This document shows, piece by piece, positions 25,387 through 31,687 of a stretch of DNA of 44,871 nucleotides. How positions within the stretch are numbered: position 1 is the first letter of the stretch; every line of letters starts with the position of its first letter. Where the stretch lies: positions 1 to 44,871 of the IMG/VR virus record IMGVR_UViG_3300044446_000014; one strand, 5' to 3'. Position numbers and translations under genes: made by a program. The notes below the pieces were generated by a model. That model saw nothing but the letters and a program-made list of their open reading frames with translations. It ran no database searches and was not told where the DNA came from. This DNA comes from a virus.

Positions 25387-25887
25387 TTACTTGCTCGCGA
25401 CTGATCCTGTGCCGTTGAGAAGGCCCTTCGGCAGGCTCAGCACCTCGGTGAGCCGGTCGCGCAGGCGGGGCGTGACGTTCTTGCCCTTCTGCCACGCGCT
25501 GACAGTCGCGCCCGATATGCCGATCTTCTGGCCAACCTCGTCGTCGGACAGCTGGGCCTTGAGACGGGCGGCGCGGATCGCCTTGCCGACCTTGCCCTTG
25601 GCTGGTTTCAGCATGTGCGCGCCCAGCAGGATGTTGCCGCGCTTGGCCTTGGTGGCCACTGGCACGCCTGTGCCCCTGTCCCGGCCCATCGACTTGGCCA
25701 CTGCCTTGAGGTCGTCGGTCGTCAGGTAGGGCCGCTTGGCCACGAAGGCGACCAGCTGGGCTCGCTGCTTGTCGTGGATTTTCTCGGCATCGAGGCGGGC
25801 CTGCAGCTCGGCCATCTTTTCGAGCAGCAGCTTGGTGTTCGAGCTGGGGCCAAGGCCCTGCAGCAACCGCTTGGTGTTCGCGTCCAT
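25387..25887 (-). CDS. XRE-family helix-turn-helix regulator
   Basis: 166 residues. The N-terminal half is helical/coiled (LLLEKMAELQARLDAEKIHDKQR). The C-terminal half holds an HTH_3 domain, IRAARLKAQLSDDEVGQKIGISGATVSAWQKGKNVTP (about 104-140). The unusual layout, HTH at the C-terminus, is seen in some antitoxins and phage regulators. GGGGAGATAGGCC precedes the start. It follows the 26319 gene at three bases' distance, so they are co-transcribed. Confidence 0.8.
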   Translation of the reverse strand: MDANTKRLLQGLGPSSNTKLLLEKMAELQARLDAEKIHDKQRAQLVAFVAKRPYLTTDDLKAVAKSMGRDRGTGVPVATKAKRGNILLGAHMLKPAKGKVGKAIRAARLKAQLSDDEVGQKIGISGATVSAWQKGKNVTPRLRDRLTEVLSLPKGLLNGTGSVASK

Positions 25888-25890
25888 GGC

Positions 25891-26319
25891 CTATCTCCCC
25901 TCGGGCAGATTTTTCATCGAGCTGTCGCGCAGCTCTGGCGTGCGGTGCATGACCAGCTTGCGCACGGGTGCCGTCCGCCTGCGCGGGCTCTGTGCCCTGA
26001 TGACCTTGGCGAGCTGACTGACAGGAGGCGGCAGCAGCTCGATCTCCTGAGGCACGAACTTGCCGCCTCGATCAAAGGCCACGATCTCGTCGCGGGCATA
26101 GCGCGGCACCACTCGCCGCTCCCACTTGCCCCGGCGCAGCAGGAAGGCCGTGCCCCGGTGGATGTAAACATCATCGGCCAAGCCAAGCCGTCGGCAGGCC
26201 ACGGCGATGGCACAGGAATTCGGATCCATCGGCGTGCCCTTCTCGATGTCTGCCTTGGTGACCTGCACCCGCAGGCGCGTGGTGCCGTTGGCTACTAGAT
26301 TGCCGTCGATGCTTCGCAT
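25891..26319 (-). CDS. Hypothetical leftward protein
   Basis: 142 residues, MRSIDGNLVANGTTRLRVQV; GAGAGGAGCAAC precedes the ATG. Contains PNSCAIAVACRRLGLADDVYIHRG and a basic C-terminal part. No family recognised. First gene of a two-gene leftward unit whose upstream region carries the palindrome at 26349. Confidence 0.65.
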   Translation of the reverse strand: MRSIDGNLVANGTTRLRVQVTKADIEKGTPMDPNSCAIAVACRRLGLADDVYIHRGTAFLLRRGKWERRVVPRYARDEIVAFDRGGKFVPQEIELLPPPVSQLAKVIRAQSPRRRTAPVRKLVMHRTPELRDSSMKNLPEGR

Positions 26320-26348
26320 GTTGCTCCTCTCAACTGGGGGCGCTAAAT

Positions 26349-26365
26349 GTTAACGCCGCGTGAAC
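26349..26365. promoter_or_regulatory. Operator-like palindrome GTTAACGCCGCGTGAAC
   Basis: 8-1-8 inverted repeat with one mismatch (GTTAACGC / GCGTGAAC), 30 bases upstream of the leftward gene starting at 26319. The 14-base core is identical at 4188-4201, and a related copy is at 22591-22607. Confidence 0.55.
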
Positions 26366-26647
26366 GTTACGCCTGAGAGTAACACTTCGCCAGTGCGGTG
26401 GGTGCCCGAGAATGGATCATTAACGCATCTCTAGGTGCTAAAGTGGGTGCTACCCCGCACTTGAAATGCAACCATAACCAGATACTGGGACAGTCTATGG
26501 TGTCGCAATGATTTCAATGGGTTGGAAACGGTGGGCGCTAAGGTGGGTGCAACCGTTGCTACGGGTCGGCCCTCACCCTCCGACGCCTCACTGTTGACCC
26601 GGCGACCACCGGAAGGATTGCCGTAGCAAGGCGGGGAGACTGAGACC

Positions 26648-26658
26648 GAGGTCTAGTC
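26648..26658 (+). repeat. GAGGTCTAGTC element, plus-strand copy without a following start codon
   Basis: Exact copy of the start-associated repeat found before five leftward genes, here on the other strand and embedded in nested inverted repeats: AGACC-GA-GGTCT and ACCGA-ggtctag-TCGGT. Confidence 0.7.
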
Positions 26659-26752
26659 GGTTTGCCCCAGCCTCCCCTGAGCGACGGGCCGCTGTCGTGA
26701 CCTGCCGCCCGTCTCCGATGTAGTCCACCGGCAGGGCAATCGCAACGAGGCG

Positions 26753-26992
26753 TTAATTCACCTCGCGGCCGATCTCCTCCTGCAGCACATAGCGCCGCAG
26801 CCAGACTTTCTGCTTGAGCGCGGCACCATGCGCCACGGCGAGGCGGCCCATCTGCTGCACGGTCGACCTGTCCCGTCCGATCAGAGGTGTGTGGCCCAGC
26901 CCCGGCATCGCGACACCGATCAAGCTGATGGCCCCGTCTGGTGTCTGCGTCACCCACGCCCACAGCGTGTCGCCCATGTTCAGGTCGGTCAT
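26753..26992 (-). CDS. Hypothetical leftward protein
   Basis: 79 residues from the ATG overlapping the previous stop (ATGA), MTDLNMGDTLWAWVTQTPDG. Contains LIGVAMPGLGHTPLIGRDRSTVQQMGRLAVAHGAALKQKVWL, alpha/beta in appearance. A longer in-frame start at 27073 would run through the upstream gene. Family unknown; last gene of the 28.9-26.7 kb leftward string. Confidence 0.7.
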   Translation of the reverse strand: MTDLNMGDTLWAWVTQTPDGAISLIGVAMPGLGHTPLIGRDRSTVQQMGRLAVAHGAALKQKVWLRRYVLQEEIGREVN

Positions 26993-27174
26993 ATGCCTTC
27001 TCGTGGTGCGAACACTGCTGCCTGCTTCACCTCGAAATTGACCAGCGCGGTGGCCTGCTCGACCGTCTGCCATTCTAGCTCGCGGTCACCGAACTCGCGC
27101 ACGATCATGTGCAAGATGGCGTCTTTCAATTCATCGACGCCGACTGGGCCGGGATAGTTTCGGCCCCGCTTCAT
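26989..27174 (-). CDS. Small hypothetical leftward protein
   Basis: 61 residues, MKRGRNYPGPVGVDELKDAI. Helical middle (ILHMIVREFGDRELEWQTVEQATALVNFEV). Overlaps both neighbours by four bases. No known family. Confidence 0.7.
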   Translation of the reverse strand: MKRGRNYPGPVGVDELKDAILHMIVREFGDRELEWQTVEQATALVNFEVKQAAVFAPREGI

Positions 27175-27821
27175 GGCTGCCGCCGCTTGTCGAGCACGAC
27201 CATCTCCACCTTCGTCGTGGCGGCAATGGTGTGAGAGGTGCCGTCAGGCAAGGTGAGCGTGACGGCGGCGTATTCTCCGACGGGCGGCCTCTCGCTCAAT
27301 GTGCCGCCCAGTGCTGCCGCCTTCTCGCGTAGCGTCCTCGGCATGTCACTGCCCAGCTGGCTCTCGTGCCAGATGATCTCATCATGGCCTGTGGTGGCTG
27401 GCGGGAACAACGCGCCCCCGCCCTCGCTGCTGCTGTAGCGGATGAGCACGGGCACCTTTTGCCGTCTGACGTAGCGGCGAAAGGCAGGCGTGTCGTAGGC
27501 CTTGCGATGCTGTGGATCGATCCACACCACGATCACGGGCAAGGTCTCTACCTCGCCCGTCTCGTTGTTTTTCATCCTGATGACGTCGGGCATCATGTCG
27601 ACCACGATGTGCGAGCGGTCGGGCCGTGGCTGGTCTGCCATGTCATCATCGAGCAGCCAGCGGCAGCTCCACAGCTGGCAGGACATGGGCCGGCTGCTGT
27701 AGATGCGGCAGCCCTTCGAGCACTGGTGAGGGCAACGCTCGTTCGCAGGCTTGCTGATTTCCTCAGTCGGCAGCAGGCGACAGCACAGGGTGCAGCTGCC
27801 GCAGGTTCGGGCACTACTCAT
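27171..27821 (-). CDS. Cys-rich YkgJ-like (CxxCxxCC) protein
   Basis: 216 residues. The N-terminus has CGSCTLCC (about 7-14), then CPHQCSKGCRIYSSRPMSCQLWSC (about 32-55). This is the pattern of the YkgJ-type zinc/iron-chelating domain. A C-terminal half with VIVVWIDPQHRKAYDTPAFRRYVRRQKVPVLIRYS follows. GAGGAGG eight bases upstream fixes the start; an upstream ATG at 27992 belongs to a different gene's frame. Probable metal-cluster protein of unknown substrate, in an ATGA-linked operon. Confidence 0.78.
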   Translation of the reverse strand: MSSARTCGSCTLCCRLLPTEEISKPANERCPHQCSKGCRIYSSRPMSCQLWSCRWLLDDDMADQPRPDRSHIVVDMMPDVIRMKNNETGEVETLPVIVVWIDPQHRKAYDTPAFRRYVRRQKVPVLIRYSSSEGGGALFPPATTGHDEIIWHESQLGSDMPRTLREKAAALGGTLSERPPVGEYAAVTLTLPDGTSHTIAATTKVEMVVLDKRRQP

Positions 27822-28053
27822 CTTCGTCGCCCTCCTCGCGCAGCAGGGCCAGTGCCTCTCGGATGAACCGCTGAGCCATCTGCGACCGTGTTGGCTGGTG
27901 GTCCTGCAGCCGGTCCAGCTTGGCAAGCAGAGGGCGCAGCCTTGCGACAACGTCTCTGACCACCGCTGAATTTCGGCGGGTCGGATGCTCACCTGCCTCG
28001 ATGGCCATGCTGAGCAAGGCCGCCATCATCGCCCCTGTTGGAATTCGCTTCAC
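27814..28053 (-). CDS. Small hypothetical helical protein
   Basis: 79 residues from a GTG overlapping the previous stop (GTGA). Sequence is helical and charged (VVRDVVARLRPLLAKLDRLQDHQPTRSQMAQRFIREALALLREE). No known family. It overlaps the YkgJ-like gene by eight bases. Confidence 0.68.
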   Translation of the reverse strand: MKRIPTGAMMAALLSMAIEAGEHPTRRNSAVVRDVVARLRPLLAKLDRLQDHQPTRSQMAQRFIREALALLREEGDEDE

Positions 28054-28148
28054 TGGTGCGCCTCCACCACTATGGCTGCGATGGATCCGTAGACCAGCTC
28101 AGCAACAGCCGCCGCGCCGATCACGATGCCGATGAGGAGGCCCTTCAT
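28050..28148 (-). CDS. 32-residue membrane microprotein
   Basis: MKGLLIGIVIGAAAVAELVY to VEAHQ: a single transmembrane helix. Overlaps the upstream stop as ATGA and the downstream GTG as GTGA, so it fits exactly between two genes. Small enough to be missed by automatic callers. Confidence 0.65.
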   Translation of the reverse strand: MKGLLIGIVIGAAAVAELVYGSIAAIVVEAHQ

Positions 28149-28366
28149 GGTATGGCCCTCGCGTCGCGCAGGTCGAGCCGTGTCTCAAGTCTCGCGACCC
28201 GCTCATCGAGATTGCTGATGTCTTTGCGCAGGGCTGCAAGGCCATCCTCGATGGCGATGCTGTGCGCCTTGAGGGCTTGCACCTCACGCAGGATGCGCTC
28301 GGTCTTGATGTCCATCGAGCGCAGCTGGCGCAGGATGATGCTCTCGGGTTGATCGTTGTCAGCCAT
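28145..28366 (-). CDS. Short coiled-coil protein
   Basis: 73 residues, MADNDQPESIILRQLRSMDI. A heptad pattern runs through ILREVQALKAHSIAIEDGLAALRKDISNLDERVARLETRL, as in small phage coiled-coil or membrane-tethered accessory proteins. Preceded directly by the GAGGTCTAGTC element. Confidence 0.75.
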   Translation of the reverse strand: MADNDQPESIILRQLRSMDIKTERILREVQALKAHSIAIEDGLAALRKDISNLDERVARLETRLDLRDARAIP

Positions 28367-28377
28367 GACTAGACCTC
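28367..28377 (-). promoter_or_regulatory. Start-associated repeat GAGGTCTAGTC (copy 1)
   Basis: Minus strand GAGGTCTAGTC directly abuts the ATG of the coiled-coil gene. GAGG acts as Shine-Dalgarno and TAG is the stop codon of the upstream DUF3846-like gene. Confidence 0.85.
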
Positions 28378-28692
28378 GTCGTCGTCGTTGTTGTTGTCGG
28401 GAAGATTGACCAGCAGCACCACGTTGCCGACCAGCACGTCATTGACGCGCTGGCCGAGCACGTTCCACCACATCAGCGTGGCGCGGTCGTTGATAGGCAG
28501 TTCGTTCAGTTTGCCTTCCTCGTTGCAGTAGACGACGCACGGCTCGCCGTTGTGGTCGTCCCAGTGGGGCACGACCTCGATGTAGCCACCGACGATGGCG
28601 TGCAGCTCCTGCAGGGTGGGCTGCTTCTCGGCCAGCATCTGCGTCAGCGGCTGACTGGCGTCGGCCGGAATGATGATCACGGAACCCTTCAT
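28369..28692 (-). CDS. DUF3846-like protein
   Basis: 107 residues. LQELHAIVGGYIEVVP, VVYCNEEGKLNELPINDRATLMWW and NDVLVGNVVLL reproduce the conserved blocks of the DUF3846 family found in phages and mobile elements. Acidic Asn/Asp tail. Function unknown. Linked by four-base overlap to the XRE gene upstream. Confidence 0.82.
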   Translation of the reverse strand: MKGSVIIIPADASQPLTQMLAEKQPTLQELHAIVGGYIEVVPHWDDHNGEPCVVYCNEEGKLNELPINDRATLMWWNVLGQRVNDVLVGNVVLLVNLPDNNNDDDEV

Positions 28693-28925
28693 CGTGCCCG
28701 CCTCGGCCTGAACCCGTACAGCCAGTTAAGGTCGACGTGGTGGATGCGGGCGAGCTTGAACGCCACCTCGACAGGAAGCAGCCTGCGGCCGCACTCGTAG
28801 TGCGACAGCACGATGGGCGTGATGTCGAGTGACTGGGCGAGCTCGACCTGCGTCAGCTTATTCTGCTGGCGGGCTTTTTTGACCCGCTGCCCGATGGTCA
28901 CAGGATCGACGTGCGCATCGCTCAT
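28689..28925 (-). CDS. Small XRE-family regulator
   Basis: 78 residues. A helix-turn-helix occupies IGQRVKKARQQNKLTQVELAQSLDITPIVLSHYECGRRLLP (about 11-51), followed by FKLARIHHVDLNWLYG, as in Cro/CI-type proteins. The ATG at 28925 with GGAGAATGG is chosen over one 13 codons upstream. Candidate regulator of the lysogeny/integration genes. Confidence 0.85.
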   Translation of the reverse strand: MSDAHVDPVTIGQRVKKARQQNKLTQVELAQSLDITPIVLSHYECGRRLLPVEVAFKLARIHHVDLNWLYGFRPRRAR

Positions 28926-28967
28926 AATCCATTCTCCGTTGTGGTGTGTGGTGGTGGTGGCCATGGC

Positions 28968-29366
28968 TCAGCCCCACTCGGCTTCGTCGTAGGCGGCCTT
29001 GGTGGCCACGCTGTCCCACCGCTTGCCGTCGCGGTGGCCCACTGCCTCAGCCATGTTGTCGCGTGCCTCTGCAACGTGGGCGTAGAGAGTTTCGTCGGGC
29101 ACATCGCCCTCGCTGCACTGGTAGATGAAACAGCGCAGCGACTTGTAAGCCTGCAGCGATACCCTGTTGGTCAGCAGTGGCTCGACGTAGCGGTAGGGTT
29201 CGACCTCAGGCAGCTCGCCGTAGCGGGCCTTGATGGCGCGGCGGTTCAGCTCGATCAGCTGCATGCCGAGTAGGTCGCGGTCCTGCTCGGCATAACCGGC
29301 ATGGAACGCGCGCATCGAAAGCACGACGCGAGTGATGCAGTCGTGGGAGACCATGAAAGCAGACAT
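28968..29366 (-). CDS. Hypothetical leftward protein
   Basis: 132 residues, MSAFMVSHDCITRVVLSMRA. Mostly helical with AYKSLRCFIYQCSEGDVPDETLYAHVAEARDNMAEAVGH. Same short family appearance as other phage early proteins; no function assigned. Its start is preceded by the GAGGTCTAGTC element, and a longer frame reaching 29495 is not supported by a ribosome site. Confidence 0.72.
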   Translation of the reverse strand: MSAFMVSHDCITRVVLSMRAFHAGYAEQDRDLLGMQLIELNRRAIKARYGELPEVEPYRYVEPLLTNRVSLQAYKSLRCFIYQCSEGDVPDETLYAHVAEARDNMAEAVGHRDGKRWDSVATKAAYDEAEWG

Positions 29367-29369
29367 TGT

Positions 29370-29380
29370 GACTAGACCTC
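29370..29380 (-). promoter_or_regulatory. Start-associated repeat GAGGTCTAGTC (copy 2)
   Basis: Three bases before the ATG at 29366 on the minus strand. Here TAG is not the stop of an upstream gene. Confidence 0.85.
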
Positions 29381-29390
29381 TTTGTTGAGC

Positions 29391-29454
29391 GGGCAAGGAT
29401 TGCCCGTGTGCGACATCGCACAGGAGAGGGGCGCAGGGATTGCCCACGCCCCTC
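29391..29454. other. Three consecutive perfect stem-loops after the integrase gene
   Basis: GGGCAA-gga-TTGCCC (29391-29405), TGTGCGA-ca-TCGCACA (29407-29422) and GAGGGGCG-13 nt-CGCCCCTC (29426-29454). GGATTGCCC occurs twice (29397 and 29437). No T-run on either strand. Possible attP core, recombination directionality site or factor-assisted terminator for the integrase transcript. Confidence 0.55.
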
Positions 29455-29469
29455 ATGCTGTGCGGTGCC

Positions 29470-30645
29470 TCAGTCAGCCGCGCCGAACACGGCATCCATG
29501 CCCAGCTCGAAAAGGCCGACCTTGTTCACTTTCTTGGTGTACTTGCCGACGTTCTTGGTGCCGGTGTGGCCCAGCAGCTCGGCGATCACGAGATCGCCCT
29601 TGCCCTTGTTCCCGGCCTCGGTCGCGACGTGCTTGCGCACACCATGGGGCGAGCAGTGCGGCAGCCCTGCCTCGACGCACCACTTTTTGAACGTGTGCGA
29701 GAAGGCATCCTTCGAGAAGGCCTTGCCCGTCACCGTGGTCAGGTAGGTCGGTGAGCTGGTCGCACCCGGTGTGGCTGCGATGGCCAGCAGCACAGCCTGC
29801 CGCAGCCGGATGGCCCGATCCTTGGGCTTTTTCTCCCGGCCCTTGGTCTCGGTGAAGTGGAGGCGGCCGTCGCTTTTCATCATCGGCGCGCCCAGCCTGA
29901 CCACATCGGAGCGGCGCACCACCGTGTGCAGCAGGAGCATGATGGCCAGATGAGCCATCGAGCCGACGCGGTGCCTGTCCAGAAACTTCTGCACCTCCTC
30001 GGTGGTCCAGACATGCCAGCCGTCGCTCTCGGTCCGCAGCTTCTCGATGTGGGCTGCCGGGTTCAGCTTGATCGCCGTGGCCTCATCATCAGGGTCGCTC
30101 TGCCAGCCGTTGCGCATGGCCCAATTGAACATCGCGCGCATGGCCCACACGTGGTTGTCGAGGTAGGCCGCCTTGCCGCTGTTGCTCAAGGTCCGTACTG
30201 GCTCAGGAGCATGGTCGCGCACGAGGATCATGCGCCGCACCGACAGGTTCTCGACGGCCCACTTGCCCACCGCGTACCCATCGCGCTCGCCTGCGATGGT
30301 GACCTGCAGGCACTGCTCGATGTAGCGGCGGCGGTCCCGCTGGTCACGCAGGCTGAGCTGCTGAAACTTCGGGCTGGCAAAGTAGTCGCGGGCCAGCTGG
30401 CCCACGGATCCGTAGTGCTCATCGATGTGGCCCTTGAGTGGCCTTCGCACAGGGGCTGCCAGCGTCTTGTTCGCAGCTCCTGCCATCAGGTGATGATGCT
30501 CGCCAGCAAACCCCGGCTCGCCGGGCTGGTGCTGCATCCAGACTTTCGAGAAACCGCGCTTGTGAAAGCGAGCCTGCAGCGGCTTGCCTTTCCACCTCGG
30601 GTGCAGGGTGACGTAATCGTATCCTGTGGTGTTGATCCTTGGCAT
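29470..30645 (-). CDS. int: Tyrosine integrase
   Basis: 391 residues. The catalytic set is Arg244 (TVVRRSDVVRL), Lys268 (FTETKGRE), His334-x-x-Arg337 (PHGVRKH), His360 (LLGHTG) and the nucleophile Tyr369 (VGKYTKK). A SAM-like core-binding domain lies around residues 75-175. Length and motifs fit phage integrases that insert into the host chromosome, which makes this phage temperate. The start follows GAGGTCTAGTCAT. Confidence 0.95.
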   Translation of the reverse strand: MPRINTTGYDYVTLHPRWKGKPLQARFHKRGFSKVWMQHQPGEPGFAGEHHHLMAGAANKTLAAPVRRPLKGHIDEHYGSVGQLARDYFASPKFQQLSLRDQRDRRRYIEQCLQVTIAGERDGYAVGKWAVENLSVRRMILVRDHAPEPVRTLSNSGKAAYLDNHVWAMRAMFNWAMRNGWQSDPDDEATAIKLNPAAHIEKLRTESDGWHVWTTEEVQKFLDRHRVGSMAHLAIMLLLHTVVRRSDVVRLGAPMMKSDGRLHFTETKGREKKPKDRAIRLRQAVLLAIAATPGATSSPTYLTTVTGKAFSKDAFSHTFKKWCVEAGLPHCSPHGVRKHVATEAGNKGKGDLVIAELLGHTGTKNVGKYTKKVNKVGLFELGMDAVFGAAD

Positions 30646-30647
30646 AT

Positions 30648-30658
30648 GACTAGACCTC
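30648..30658 (-). promoter_or_regulatory. Start-associated repeat GAGGTCTAGTC (copy 3, integrase)
   Basis: Two bases before the integrase ATG, minus strand. Confidence 0.85.
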
Positions 30659-30668
30659 GTTGGTGGAG

Positions 30669-30953
30669 TTAAAACAGCTTGCAGCGCTTGTCGAAACTGT
30701 CCATCGCCTCTTTCAGGTTGGCCTGCACCTGCACGAGACGATCAACAGCTTTCGCGCCACGGTAGGCCACGCCCGCAACTTTTATTTCTCGTCCTGCCTT
30801 CACAGCAGCAATCGCTGTCTGGATGTCGGCATTTTGTGCCGCATTCGCAGCCAGCTCGTTCTTGCACTGCTCCGTCATAAGATCGACCGGCCGCAGGTTG
30901 ATCGCCTGCCACGCCAAAAATGCGAGGGCGATGCCGCCAAATACTTTCCACAT
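30669..30953 (-). CDS. Membrane-anchored small protein
   Basis: 94 residues. The N-terminal hydrophobic segment (FGGIALAFLAWQAI) is a likely signal anchor. The remainder is helical with two cysteines (EQCKNELAANAAQ, DKRCKLF), probably outside the cytoplasm. No lipobox. Function unknown; preceded by the GAGGTCTAGTC element. Confidence 0.72.
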   Translation of the reverse strand: MWKVFGGIALAFLAWQAINLRPVDLMTEQCKNELAANAAQNADIQTAIAAVKAGREIKVAGVAYRGAKAVDRLVQVQANLKEAMDSFDKRCKLF

Positions 30954-30955
30954 GT

Positions 30956-30966
30956 GACTAGACCTC
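30956..30966 (-). promoter_or_regulatory. Start-associated repeat GAGGTCTAGTC (copy 4)
   Basis: Two bases before the ATG at 30953, minus strand; preceded by AAAA. Confidence 0.85.
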
Positions 30967-30977
30967 TTTTGATGTTG

Positions 30978-31535
30978 TTAAGCGTTGCAGATGTCAGAGC
31001 GTTGATCGGCCAGCGCGGTGGAGCTGCGCCGCACGCGGGCGATGGCCTGCTTGGCAGTGGCCGCATCACCGATGCACTCGATGATGTCCTGATCAGACCA
31101 GCACTCGACAATGAAATCCCAGCCCTCGCGGCCGTTATAGTTGTTCATCGCGTGCTGCTTCACTGCCTCGACCAGCTGCTCAGTGGTCGGGGCCTTGGGC
31201 TGATCCTCCTCGAACTCGTCAGCCAGCACCTGCGATGCGCCGGGCGTGGCTCCGTCCACATTCTCGCGGTCGAGCTGGCTGATCACCTTGCCCAGCTGCT
31301 CTGTGTCGAGCTGCGCGGCCATGGCCGTCAGTGCCTGCTTGCCGACCTCGCGCTGGCGCTCGACCTTGACTGCCTGCCGCTTGGCGCACCGTTTGCAGAT
31401 GCGCAGCTTGCTCGCAGCGGCATCAGCTGGGGTCGCACAGAAAAGTGCGTTGCGAGCCCGGCAGAAGGGATTGCCTCCGGCAGTGTTCGCAAGGTGGTAG
31501 ACCAGACCTTCGTTCGTGTGTGTTCCGTAAGACAT
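30978..31535 (-). CDS. Hypothetical protein with a CxxC motif
   Basis: 185 residues, MSYGTHTNEGLVYHLANTAG. The N-terminal part has CRARNALFC and CKRC (about residues 25-52), a possible zinc site. The rest is helical with LVEAVKQHAMNNYNGREGWDFIVECWSDQDIIECI. The GAGGTCTAGTC element and the two TATACAA operators lie upstream, so this is likely the first gene of the integration operon. Family unknown. Confidence 0.72.
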   Translation of the reverse strand: MSYGTHTNEGLVYHLANTAGGNPFCRARNALFCATPADAAASKLRICKRCAKRQAVKVERQREVGKQALTAMAAQLDTEQLGKVISQLDRENVDGATPGASQVLADEFEEDQPKAPTTEQLVEAVKQHAMNNYNGREGWDFIVECWSDQDIIECIGDAATAKQAIARVRRSSTALADQRSDICNA

Positions 31536-31537
31536 TT

Positions 31538-31548
31538 GACTAGACCTC
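31538..31548 (-). promoter_or_regulatory. Start-associated repeat GAGGTCTAGTC (copy 5)
   Basis: Two bases before the ATG at 31535, minus strand. Confidence 0.85.
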
Positions 31549-31584
31549 GTGTGCCCCCGACCTGAATTGATCAGGGGCCATAAA

Positions 31585-31599
31585 TATACAATTTGTATA
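31585..31599. promoter_or_regulatory. Operator TATACAATTTGTATA
   Basis: Perfect 7-1-7 palindrome, nested in a larger inverted repeat GATCAGGG (31569-31576) / CCCTGATC (31602-31609). AT-rich against a GC-rich background, about 50 bases upstream of the gene starting at 31535. Confidence 0.7.
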
Positions 31600-31650
31600 G
31601 TCCCTGATCCAGCAAAACTGGCTTCGGAAAACGATGCTAGATCAACCGCA

Positions 31651-31665
31651 TATACGAATTGTATA
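31651..31665. promoter_or_regulatory. Operator TATACGAATTGTATA
   Basis: Second copy of the same palindrome with one mismatch, 66 bases from the first. Two spaced copies suggest cooperative binding by a phage regulator, for example the adjacent AlpA-like protein or one of the XRE proteins. Confidence 0.68.
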
Positions 31666-31687
31666 GGCCAAAGCCCAGTAAAGAGCC

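Larger units (their letters stand above)
26320..26752. other. 433-base intergenic region: operator, six GGGYGC repeats, nested palindromes (attP candidate)
   Basis: No convincing gene. It holds the operator at 26349-26365, then several copies of a GGGYGCY element: GGGGGCGCTAAA at 26335, GGTGGGTGCCC at 26398, GGTGCTAAAG at 26436, GTGGGTGCTACC at 26446, GTGGGCGCTAAG at 26532 and GTGGGTGCAACC at 26544 (approximate starts). Spaced direct repeats of this sort can be arm-type binding sites of a tyrosine integrase. Further right, ACCGA/TCGGT and AGACC/GGTCT nested inverted repeats surround the plus-strand copy of GAGGTCTAGTC. The role as attP is inference; the integrase gene is 3 kb away. Confidence 0.4.

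Noticed and set aside
26506-26595. 29-codon plus-strand frame in the attP-like region
   Set aside because: No ribosome site, Trp/Pro-rich, reads through the GGGYGC repeats.
30660-31565. 301-codon plus-strand frame
   Set aside because: Antisense to two leftward genes with the GAGGTCTAGTC start element; no ribosome site or domain.
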